DNA from: Phocoena phocoena
Taxonomy: Eukaryota; Chordata; Mammalia; Artiodactyla; Phocoenidae
Reading direction: 5' to 3'
NCBI RefSeq assembly: GCF_963924675.1
Contig: NC_089220.1
Location: 168,316,761-168,380,760, forward strand
Length of the DNA: 64,000 nt
The notes beneath the pieces are model-generated. The model was not told where the DNA came from. It was given only the letters and a program-made list of their open reading frames with translations, and made no database searches. The translations under genes were made by a program, and so were the position numbers. This document shows positions 1 through 9,345 of the stretch, one piece after another; positions within the stretch are counted from its first letter, which is position 1; every line of letters begins with the position of its first letter.

Positions 1-504
1 AGACTGCTGCTCAAATCTGCTGCCTCTGTAATTTGCTTTTCTCTTTGGTAAATTCTTGCTTTGGATGGAAGACAAGGTTTTGCCCCTTTTCTTTGTTTGT
101 ACAGAGTAATAATAACAGTAAAGTGTAATTTCCTCTTCAACAAGGAGTATGGACAGCTAAATATACATTTTTGTTGTTGTTGTTATAAGAAATAAATCAG
201 AGCTTAGCTTTATTTAGGGTAGGAATGGCCAAACTCCCTCCCCCCCACCAAGCAAACAATCAAACAGATTTATAGCAGTGTATGTTAAATATTCCTATTC
301 CCCCAGCGGCTGTTTCTGGAGCCGTGAACACTGTCTCGATTCCCAGTTAAATAATAAGTCCAGATTTTACTGCTGTTGAATTGAGGTACTATTCAGATTA
401 CTGTGTCTGAGCAGAAAAATATGGAAAGAATTAAACTGTAAACATTTGCTATACAACCACATGTTTTTAAAAATACCTTAAAATGTATAGAATGCGTATC
501 ATTA
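1..504. other. Unassigned non-coding sequence
   Basis: AT-rich sequence with a short (TTG)n run near 170-184 and a C-run near 240-250. No reading frame or repeat family was recognised. The last bases adjoin the target duplication of the SINE that follows. Confidence 0.5.
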
Positions 505-520
505 AGTATTTACATTTTAA

Positions 521-866
521 GAAATTTTTTTTTTAGTTTTTATTAATTTATTTATTTTTGGCTGCGTTGGGTCTAAGTTGCTGCACGTGGGCCTTCTCTA
601 GCTGCTCTTTGTTGCAGTGCACGGGCTTCTCATTGCTGTGGCTTCTCTTGTTGTGGAGCATAGGCTCTAGGCGTGGGGGCTTCAGTAGTTGTGGCACACG
701 GGCTCAGTAGTTGTGGCTCGCGGGCTCTAGAGCGCAGGCTTCAGTAGATGTGGTGCACGGGCTTAGTTGCTCCACGGCATGTGGGATCTTTCCGGACCAA
801 GGCTCGAACCCATGTCCCCTGCCTTGGCAGGCGGATTCTTAACCACTGCGCCACCAGGGAAGTCCC
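521..866 (-). mobile_element. CHR-1-type tRNA-derived SINE, full length
   Basis: The tRNA-like head is at the right end: read on the minus strand from 866 it begins 'gggacttccctggtggcgca'. The body continues through repeated 'ccacaactactgaagcc' blocks to a T-rich tract at 521-560, which is the poly(A) tail on the minus strand. A perfect 16-bp target-site duplication, AGTATTTACATTTTAA, lies at 505-520 and 867-882, so both insertion borders are seen directly. The long body with the 'gacccaacgcagccaaaaataaata' type of tail marks the older CHR-1 form rather than the short young cetacean form. The frames on both strands here are by-products of the repeat. Confidence 0.93.
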
Positions 867-882
867 AGTATTTACATTTTAA

Positions 883-3118
883 ATGCATGATACTGTTAGA
901 GCAAAATATGGATGACGGACATTGTTTCCCTCTATCAGAGGCAATGCCATCTCATTGCAAAGGTATCCCTAGGGCCAGCTGCATGGTTTGTGACCTTTGC
1001 AGTCACACGGGGCCCTACTTGTAGAGGCCCTCACATTTGGTTTAATGCTCTGCTGTCCCTGTCTGGAAATTCTTAACCATTTTTGAACAGGGAGCACTTC
1101 ATTTTCATTTGCACTGGGACCTGCAAATCCTGGACTGGTCCTGGGTCTCCCTAACTGTACACTGTTGCTGTAGTTCACTGGCTTACTTTTTCCTTCTTCC
1201 TCCAAGTGTGTTACATGGTTCTTGTCTGGGTTATGGGGTTTAGCTTGTTTTTACCTTTCTGCATTGCTTCTTCTGTTCCATTTTCACGGTGTTTAGATTA
1301 CAGCAGACACGAACTTCCTGTGTCTCAGCGCCAGCCATGAATCAGGCTGGGAGCTGGGACCACAGGGCTGTCAGGGGAGCTGCCTGGTTCCAGCTTTAAA
1401 ATAACAAGTGCTTGACAGCTTAGTTTACATAACTGCAAAATTGTGGCTCTATTCTACGATGCAGTTACATGTGACATAATAACTAGGGACTTAATTTATT
1501 TAGGCTTTTTTCCTTGCAATATAATTTCCAATAAATAAATCTCCCAGGGGCAGGAAGATATGACATTTCACAATGCTCACATTTTCCTCCCTCAGTTTGG
1601 ACCTGTGCTCCTTTCTTGGTAGTGAACAAAATGAACACCACACCTCATAATTTTGCTTTTACCCTACTTGCAACAGCTAATGCACAGGTCTTGTGAGGAT
1701 GTATGGAGTGCTCACGGACTGTGCTAGAACAAGTTACATTTCACTTTTAATGTTTTTTTTTCTGTTATTTTTCCAAAGTATTTTTCTAAGTATCCAAAGC
1801 AGCATGGCCGATGATCTGCCAGAGTGTAATAGAAAGCAGAATTTGTCTTTAAGCCACTAGAACAATGTGCAGAAAATTCGATGTCATTTGTACATGTATG
1901 TTTTTCAATTACTTTTAAAATTAAAGTTGAAATGTGTAAATGAAAAGAGAGGAAGGTGAAAGTAAATAGTGAAAAACATCCCTTTCCCTCCGGAGGAAAG
2001 AACAGTCATTGTCTTGTTTTTATTTAATATGTATATAAGGACAGAGACATCTCGGGCCAAGCACAATGGATGAGATTGTGCCAAAGAGGAGCTCAATCCC
2101 AGCCTTGAAGAGCTGTCTGCCCAGGGCTAGGTCAAGAGTGCATTCAAGGGAAGGAAGTGAGATGAGGAATCTAGAATTCCACTGTGTGGTGAGTGCCAAG
2201 CCACCTGCGGGCTTTGAACAATAGCTTTGGATGGGAAATGTTGGAGAAATTCTTCTGAAGCGTAGAAAAGTGTATGGTAAGACATGAAGGTTAACAATTG
2301 TTATGAGCGTGAGTGCCTGTGAACGAGTGGACAAGGGTGAAGTTGCCATTAGTGTTTGACAAGTGCTGATTATTTAGGTAGGAAGCGCTCAGGCCACGGA
2401 GAGAAGGATGTTGTGGATAACCATTACGATCTTGAGCAGAAACCTAGCCAGACGACCGGTCCCGGTCTGAGTGGCCAATCAGAGAGGACATCAATGAATA
2501 TATTGAGTCAGAATTTCTCTATCAAGGGGAACGCTGAAGGATTCCGTCTTCTTCTCAGACGATAGCCTTGAAGATTCGATGTGAAATGAGCTGTGCTAGA
2601 CCGAGTAAAATTGTGCTTTCTCGTCTCCACGTTTATAACTGTTTAAGTGATATAGTCGATGAGAATGTTGGTGGTGGGAAGAGAAATAAAGGCATGTAAG
2701 GATGGTTAACTTTCGTGTAGCTCCTTCCACGTGTATTTTATTTTCATTGGAGATGCTCACGATCAGGCGGGACAAGATGCATCACGATGCAGAACAATGA
2801 AGGACGCGAATGGCAGAAAACAGTAAGGGAATAATTTCTGGATGTGTAATTGTCCTTGAAAAACTTTTAAAAGTACTCTAGGAAGAGTAATGAATTCAGC
2901 TCTTCAATACAAATGTTGGATGCTTGGCAACTCTCTATAGATTCTTATAGAGTCATTCATGTTGACAGTCTCTTCTCTACTGTTTCCAGTCCATGAAATA
3001 TAACTGATTCTATTCTAGTTATTCTCCTGAGCAAAAAGTAATAGACACCCTCTGCTCACCACTTCACTAGCTCTGCATCTTTTTAAGGTTCTAATTCTTC
3101 TCTATTTGATTATCTCTT
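883..3118. other. Unassigned, mostly unique sequence
   Basis: No exon-like frame or confident repeat was recognised over about 2.2 kb. The segment from about 2360 to 2660 has more CpG dinucleotides than its surroundings. Short T-runs occur near 1750. The open frames (up to 109 codons, minus strand, 2020-2349) have no recognisable domain and stop quickly in other frames. Confidence 0.45.
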
Positions 3119-3285
3119 TTCCATAATGCATAGTATTAGTATATGTAGTTTCTTGGTACACATAAAACAGTAAAAAATGATACAGATAGAATAGCTGTCT
3201 TCCACAGTGCGTAGTACCAGTATATGTAGTTCTTGGGCACAAAGAAAATAGTAAAAAAAAAAAAAAAAGGTATAGATAGACTAGA
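3119..3285. repeat. Diverged tandem duplication, about 81-bp unit
   Basis: Two successive copies share the order 'ccata/cagtgc(g/a)tagtaatagtatatgtagtt.. cttgg.cacaaagaaaa.agtaaaa'. Copy one starts near 3121 and copy two near 3202, a shift of 81 bp. A 16-A run interrupts the second copy near 3254. The minus-strand frame over it shows the same doubling as a repeated TTYT-T-H-G pattern. The copies have diverged, so the duplication is not recent. Confidence 0.7.
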
Positions 3286-3640
3286 GAGTCCAGAAATAAA
3301 CTCTCATATGTATGGTTGAATGATTTGCAATGAGGCTGCCAAGACCTACCATTCAATGAAGAAAGAACAGTCTTTTCAGCAAATGGTACTGGGAAAACTG
3401 GGTATCTACATACAAAAGAATAAAATTGAATGCTTACCTTACATTATATACAACAATTAGTTCAAAATGGACCAAAGATTCAAACATAAGAACCAAACAC
3501 TGTAATACTCTTAGAAGAAATCATAGGGGACAATATCTACGACATTGGATTTAGAAATAATTTCTTGCATATGACAACAAAAACATAGACAACAAAAGAA
3601 AAACTGGGTAAGTGGGACTCCATCAAAATTACACATTTAG

Positions 3641-3856
3641 GGGTTTCCCTGGTGACTCAGTGGTTGGGAGTCCGCCTGCCGATGCAGGGGACACGGGTTT
3701 GTGCCCCGGTCAGGGAGGATCCCGCATGCGGCGGAGTGGCTGGGCCCGTGAGCCATGGCTGCTGGGCCTGCGCATCCGGAGCCTGTGCTCCGTGACGGGA
3801 GAGGCCACAGCAGTGAGAGGCCCACGTACGTCCAAAAAAAAAAAAAAAAAAAAAAA
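3641..3856 (+). mobile_element. Young-type CHR SINE inserted in L1
   Basis: The element begins at 'gggtttccctggtgactcagtgg', passes 'gtgagccatggctgctgggc' and 'ggagcctgtgctccgtgac', and ends in a 23-A tail. The flanks 'tacacatttagg' (3630-3641) and 'tacgcatttagg' (3857-3868) are a 12-bp target duplication with one mismatch. L1 ORF2 sequence resumes directly afterwards, so the SINE is younger than the L1. This is the short cetacean-type form with a poly(A) tail directly after 'gaggcccacgtac'. Confidence 0.93.
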
Positions 3857-4825
3857 TACGCATTTAGGACATCAAAGGGCACTGCCAACAGGGTGAAAAG
3901 ACATCCCACAGAATGGGAGAGAATATTTGCAAATCACATATCTGATATGGTGTTAATATCCAGGATATGTAAAGAACTCCTACAGCTCAACAACAGCAAA
4001 AAACCAAACAACCCAATTAAAAAATAGCCAAAGATCTGAATAGACATTTCTCCAAAGAAGATATACAAATGTTCAATAAGTACATGAAAAGATACTTAAC
4101 ATCACTAGCCAGAAGGGAAATGCAAATCAAAAACACAATGAGATACCACTTCACATCCATAAGAACGGCAATTATAAGTAAAAAATGAGGAATATACAGT
4201 GCTGGGGAAGATGTGGAGAAATTGGAACACTTGTGCATTGCCGGTAGGAGTGTTAAGTGATGTAGCCACTGTAGAAAACAGTATGCTACCTTGTCAAAAA
4301 CTTAAACACCGAATTACTGTGGAATCCAGCAATTCCACTCCTAGGTATATACCCCCAAATATTGAAAGCAGGGATTCAAACATACACTTGCACAGCAATG
4401 TTCAATGTTCAGCTGCATTATTCACAAAAGCCAAAAGGTGAAAACAACCTGCACGTCTATCCACAGAAGAATGGATAAACAAATGTAGTCTACGTACACA
4501 ATGTAGTATTTTTCAGCTTTAAAGAGGAATGGAATTTGGCACATGTTACAACCATGGGTAAACCTTGAAGACACGTTAGCTGCAATAAGCCAGACACAAA
4601 AGAACAAATACTATATGATTCTAGGTAATTATATGAAGTATCTAGAATAGGAGAATTTAGAGAGACAAAGTAGAATGGTGGTTGCCAGGGGCTGGCGGGA
4701 GGAAGGGATGGAAAGTTATTGTTCAGTTTGGGACAATGAAAAAGTTCTGGAGAAGGATAATGGCAATGATCACACAACATCGTGAATGTACTTAATGCCA
4801 CCAAATTGTACACTTAAAAATGGTC

Positions 4826-5038
4826 GAGGCTTCCCTGGCGGCGCAGTGGTTGAGGGTCCACCTGCCGGTGTGAGGGGCACGGGTTCGTGCCCCTGTTCGG
4901 GAGGATCCCACACGCCGCGGAGCGGCTGGGCCCGTGAGCCATGGCCGCTGGGGCTGCGCGTCCGGAGCCTGTGCTCCGCGATGGGAGAGGCCACAGAAGT
5001 GAGAGGCCCGCGTACCGCAAAAAAAAAAAAAAAAAAAG
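4826..5038 (+). mobile_element. Young-type CHR SINE inserted in L1 3' UTR
   Basis: The head 'ggcttccctggcggcgcagtgg' leads through 'gtgagccatggccgctgggg' to 'gaggcccgcgtaccgc' and a tail of about 18 A. It lies in the L1 3' UTR: 'cacttaaaaatggtc' is just before it and 'ggtcaaaattgtataaaatgg' just after. Target duplication is probable but obscured by the A-rich flank. Most CpG sites are intact, which suits a young copy. Confidence 0.92.
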
Positions 5039-5075
5039 GTCAAAATTGTATAAAATGGTAAAAAACATAAAAAAG

Positions 5076-5798
5076 TATAGATGGGAAATTTTCTTGCAGA
5101 CATATTCTTTTTTCTAGCTTTGGCAGGTAATGCTTATCTACCCACTTTTTATTGTTGTGAGCAGGAAACAGGAGTTGTGTATTGCCCACGAGACTTGCTA
5201 CCTGCTGTAACCACATTGACTTTATTGACTAACTTACCAGTCAATAACCTGCTTTAAAAATAAAGTGAACCCAGTTAAATAATTAATTTGTACATTTAGA
5301 TATAGCCTGCAGATCTTGACAGCAGTTTTAGAACCAATTAAATCTAAATATCTCCTAAAACTTAACAGTATGTTATTATCTCCTTATCAAAACCGGATTG
5401 AAACAGTAAGATCCTAGGCAACGCGCTGGGTAGACACGAAGAAAGTCAAGTGAGACGTATGTACGAAGCTATATGATTTTGTGTACGCGCATATCCTATC
5501 TCCCCAACCAGATTTTGCGTTCCTGAGTGTATAGAAACACTTGGGATCCCTCACAAAGCTTAGCACAAAGCTTTGGATTATTAACTATTCCTCACTCGTT
5601 CATCTCCCCATGATTTACCAAATAATGTTCTGCTTGAGGTGTTGGATAAGAGTTAGGGAAACAAAAACGAAAAAACAGAAAACAAAACAAACAACCACCA
5701 AAATCTCTTGCTTTACTAGCAGAGACCAACAATTACAGTCCTACTGGTACATTGATGGGGTGAGCAAGGATGTTAGGGGAAAACCCTGCTCAATCAAG
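5076..5798. other. Unassigned non-coding sequence
   Basis: No repeat family or exon was recognised. An A-rich stretch with CAAA and ACCA motifs lies at about 5655-5705 and may be the tail of a lost retrotransposon. Confidence 0.4.
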
Positions 5799-5810
5799 AA
5801 TATTTGGATA

Positions 5811-6112
5811 GGGTTTCCCTGGTGGCGCAGTGGTTGGGAATCTGCCTGCCAATGCAGGGGACACGGGTTCGAGCCCTGGTCTGGGAAGATCCCACATGCC
5901 GCGGAGCAACTAGGGCTGTGAGCCACAACTACTGAGCCTGCGCGTCTGGAGCCTGTGCACCTCGACGGGAGAGGCCGTGACAGTGAGAGGCCCACGCACC
6001 GCGATGAAGAGTGGCCCCCGCTCGCCGCAACTAGAGAAAGCCCTCGCACAGAAGCAAAGACCCAACACAGCCATAAATAAATAAATTTATTTAAAAAATA
6101 TATATATATATA
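5811..6112 (+). mobile_element. CHR SINE, form intermediate between long and short subfamilies
   Basis: The 5' half matches the short young form, up to 'cagtgagaggcccacgcaccgc'. It does not end in poly(A) there but continues into the CHR-1 3' part: 'gccgcaactagagaaag', 'gacccaacacagcc', then (ATAA)n and a (TA)n tail. A 10-bp target duplication TATTTGGATA is visible at 5801-5810 and 6113-6122. Confidence 0.9.
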
Positions 6113-6122
6113 TATTTGGATA

Positions 6123-7077
6123 AGTGTTTTGGGGGAATGTAATACCCAGAATATTCCACAGGATCAGCAAGAGTAGCCAGACAAGTGACTTCATGAAATG
6201 GAGCCGCAGAAGAGTCAAGGTTACCCAGGCCCCCGGGAGAGCCCAGACCCAAATGCTGGAGGTACACCTGCTGCCCCAGATTTCTGCTGTCTACTCATCT
6301 CATGAGTCATCCAAAGTGTACTTTGAATCACAGAGATGAAACATGACTTCTGCACACATATTACGCAGAAAAGGTGTTACAAACTTACTTTCAGAAGTCC
6401 TTAGTTAAATTTGCCCTTTACCTTTCCTCCCCCGACCTAATTACTTCTTTGAAAATGTTTTCTAGGCTCCACTGTGCCGCCTGGTTACACGTGACAATCA
6501 GAGTGGGGGAAGGGAAGGGAAGTAAAGGCAGATGATTACGGATGAACTGACAAGACAGAAGAGTTGTACGTGATTTGTAATTATAATGTTTTTCTTCCCC
6601 AGAACTTCAATAACTTAGGCTGTAGTTCTTCTTTACTAATTTTGTTACCAATAAATATTTACTAAATTACCAAGGTGTCTTCATCTTCAGAGAGGAAAGA
6701 CCAGGTCTAACTGTAAATAAATCCGTTTTTGCCTGAACATGAACGAACAGCTTCATTTAACAACACATGAATACATTCACACATTGTTCCATCAAGGCCT
6801 TCAATTGCAAATATTAAGTATTATGGCATAAGTTTCTCAGATAAGTAGCTTAAAGCAATTTAAAGTATGAGTGGGCTCTGAGGAAAGTTTTAGATAGGCT
6901 GTGATGTATTTATACAGGCAAAATGGAGGTGGAATTGACATGTCATTAATCTGAGAAAGGTATTCATTTTGAATGTAAATAGAAATGAACTGATTAAAGT
7001 GGCATGCCGTAGAATAAGGACACCAAATACTGACTTTGAGCTCCTGGTATAAAACATAGATTTTTATGCTTTTATTT
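6123..7077. other. Unassigned non-coding sequence
   Basis: There is no recognised repeat over about 950 bp. A plus-strand frame of 71 codons (6124-6339) begins at the SINE target duplication and has no domain I know. A purine-rich 'gggaagggaagggaag' stretch lies near 6507-6523. Confidence 0.4.
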
Positions 7078-7330
7078 TTATCCATTTATTCAATATACGT
7101 TAACTGAATACTATGCTGTTGCTGAGGTCACAAATGTGAATGAGATACACCCTGGATTCCGGGGAGACACTCATACGATGCACATAGTCGAGTATGGGGT
7201 GAGTGAGACAAACAGAGTACTTAAGACAGGACAAAGATAAGTTGGCAGGTAACGCAAAGGAGTTTTATCCAAGGATGTGACATTTGAGCCAGCCCGTGAT
7301 GTATCTCTAAGAAAGAAGAGAGGGAAAAAC
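7078..7330 (-). mobile_element. L2 LINE fragment, reverse orientation
   Basis: The segment matches the reverse of the L2 3' end: 'tttattcaatatacgttaactg' resembles 'cattcaacaaatatttattg', followed by 'gtgaatgagatacaccctgg' for the 'ggggatacagcagtgaat' block and 'gtgacatttgagcc'. It is strongly diverged, as expected for this ancient family. Confidence 0.55.
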
Positions 7331-7434
7331 CTCGCAGTCAGGGAGAAAGTGGATCTCAGAGTCGCCATTAAAAAATGATAGCAGTTTACAATAAACTGCC
7401 TAAATGGTGACGATGCTACCATTCATGATTACGG

Positions 7435-8110
7435 ATAATTTCCTACATGGCCGACACAGCTCAAAGCATTTTATACGTATTATCTTTTTTAGTCCTTACA
7501 GTGTGTCTGTGAAATAGATTCTTGAATCAGTTTTCTATTGTGTTCCACCCCCAAACTTGCTGGCTTAAAACAATCACCATTTGTTTAGCTCATGACTCTC
7601 CGTGGGTTTGCAATTCAAGCTGGAAACGTTGGGTGATCCTTCGCGTCCCTCAGGCTCCTTCATGAGCCTCTGGTCAGCTGCTGGGTCATTTGGGGGCTGG
7701 CTGGTCTGGAATGGCCTCAGCTGTGTTGTCTCGGCTCCGTGTGGTGTCTGGTTTTCAGCGGGGCAGGTTTCTAAGAGAAAGAGTGGGTAAATAAAAGATT
7801 CTTGAAGTCTACGTTCAGAGAGGGCACACACGATCATTTCTTCTGCTTGTCTATGGCCTAAAGCAAGTCACAAGGCCAGCCCGACTCAAGGGGACGGAAA
7901 TTGACTCCACCTCGGGATGGGAAAACTTGTAAAATCACATATCAGTGGGGCACAGGTCCAGGAGGAGTATCGTGACCAAGGTTACAAACCATCTTCCCTA
8001 GCACTCTTATGGTTTCCACTTCACAGATGAGGAAATGGAGACATAGCCTAAGAGACTATAAATAGGTGAGACATGACTTATGCATTGAGCTGTCTGATGC
8101 CAGAACTTGG
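7435..8110 (-). mobile_element. MIR SINE split by an LTR
   Basis: The left half (about 7435-7522) has the reverse MIR pattern 'gcattttatacgtattatct'. The right half (about 8004-8110) continues with 'cttcacagatgaggaaatgg', which normally follows directly. The intervening sequence is an MLT1-like LTR, so the MIR is the older insertion. MIR is a tRNA-derived SINE shared by all mammals. Confidence 0.75.
7523..8003 (-). mobile_element. MLT1-type MaLR LTR (solo), inserted in a MIR
   Basis: On the plus strand the element begins 'tgaatcagttttctattg', the reverse complement of an MLT1 3' end. It continues with 'cttgctggcttaaaacaa' and 'tttagctcatgactct' and ends near 8003 with 'tagca'. It interrupts a MIR whose halves join cleanly around it. 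No internal retroviral-like sequence is present, so it is a solo LTR. The length of about 480 bp is within the range of the family, and the edges are uncertain by a few bases. Confidence 0.65.
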
Positions 8111-8129
8111 ACTATGAAATTCATTAAAA

Positions 8130-8305
8130 AAATAATATGGACTGGTGGATGGCCAGAGGGACGGGTAAATGGATAGAGGTGTGAAAAACCAAATAGTGTA
8201 TAAAGTGAATTGCAGAACCTAGGTGGCTAGGATCCTCTCTAAAATTCTTTCAACCGTTCTATATATTAGAAATTTTTCATAGTAAAATCTTGGAGAACAA
8301 AAACT
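8130..8305 (+). mobile_element. L1M 3'-end fragment
   Basis: The order 'gatggccagagggacgggt', 'aaattctttcaaccgttct', 'gaaatttttcatagtaaaat' matches the 3' UTR of older placental L1 elements, where the usual text is 'ctttcaacttttctgtatgtttg..'. It is a short, diverged remnant. Confidence 0.55.
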
Positions 8306-8334
8306 TAGATTCTGGGGTTTTGAAACTAGGATGT

Positions 8335-8590
8335 GAAATAAGGCTCTAGGTTTGAATCTAGGCTCTGCTGTTTGCTAGTTGTGTGATCTTGAGAACCTTC
8401 CAGAAAGTTCTCAAGTCTCTGTTCCCCAATCTGTAAACTGGGGGAGAGATTGACATCTAATGCTACAAGTGCAGATTAAATAAGCATTAGCATTCAAATA
8501 ATATGAATATGTAAAGAGCTTTTCACATTGTGTGGCAGGCATAGCACTAAGCATTTCACGTGAAAACATTTCAATAAATAATAACTTTCA
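8335..8590 (+). mobile_element. MIR SINE
   Basis: The MIR order is visible: 'gaatctaggctctgctgttt' and 'ctagttgtgtgatcttgag', then 'ctctgttccccaatctgtaa', 'gcagattaaataagcatt', and a tail with 'tggcaggcatagcacta' and 'tcaataaataataa'. Nearly the full core is present. Confidence 0.8.
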
Positions 8591-8959
8591 GGTAAGAACA
8601 TAAAACACGCTTCGAATCCTTTCAGTTGTTAAAGTTTTCTCTCAGAATATCTACAATATATATAAATCTTACCTGTTATATTCCAACCCGATTGAACAGT
8701 CATGTATATTTTTACTGAACACTTAGTTATTTGCCCATTGACTTCAGAATGAGAAGCTCTCTTACTTGACTTACACATTATATTTTTTAAAGAAAGAATT
8801 AGCAAGATACAGAAAAATTTAGAATGTTAAAAATTTTAAAACAGTGTACTTTTTGAAGAACCACTGTATCCCAAGATGAAAAGATGCTCATCAGAATTTT
8901 ATTTTAAGCCATTTAATAGAGGCTTAAATCATTCAAATGTAGATATTGAGAAAGTCTTT

Positions 8960-9345
8960 CACTCAGCCTTTCTAAGGAACGAAGTACCAACACATACCAC
9001 ATCATGGATGACCCTTGAAAACACTATGCTAAGTGAAAGAAGCCAGGCAGGCATAAAAGACCACATATTACCTGATTCTACGGAGACAAAATGTCCAGGA
9101 TAGGCAACTCTACAGAGACAGAATGTAGACTAGTGACTGCCTAGGACCAGGAGTGGGAGGAAGGACAGGAGATGAGGTACATAACTAAAGGCATGGAATT
9201 TCTTTTTAAGGTATTGAAAATATTCTAAATTTGGCTCTGACGATGGCTCACATAGCTGTGTATATGTGCACATAAAAAAACTCCTCTGAATTGCAGTTTG
9301 TGTGATATGTGACATATTTCAATAAAGCTGTTACAAAAGAAAGTC
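8960..9345 (+). mobile_element. L1M ORF2 end and 3' UTR fragment
   Basis: 'catcatggatgacccttgaaa', 'ctaagtgaaagaagccaggc' and 'aatgtccaggataggcaa' follow the L1 ORF2 end and the start of its 3' UTR. The tail 'catatttcaataaagctgtt' (9312-9331) is the classic end of an L1M 3' UTR. The same L1 region appears at about 4550-4700, but this is a separate insertion. Confidence 0.78.

Larger units (their letters stand above)
3283..5075 (+). mobile_element. L1 LINE fragment: ORF2 3' portion and 3' UTR, decayed
   Basis: This sequence follows the mammalian L1 order. The ORF2 C-terminal segment includes 'aaatggtactgggaaaactgg', 'agaatgggagagaatatttgc', 'atgcaaatcaaaaacacaatg' and 'gaggatgtggagaaattgg'-like motifs. 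Then come the 'ggttgccaggggctgg' block and a 3' UTR with 'cactta' followed by 'aaaatggtc'. It is broken by stops and frameshifts, and two CHR SINEs split it at about 3641-3856 and 4826-5037. The 5' part of the element is absent, so it cannot retrotranspose. The 3' UTR type suggests an older placental L1M class. Confidence 0.88.
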
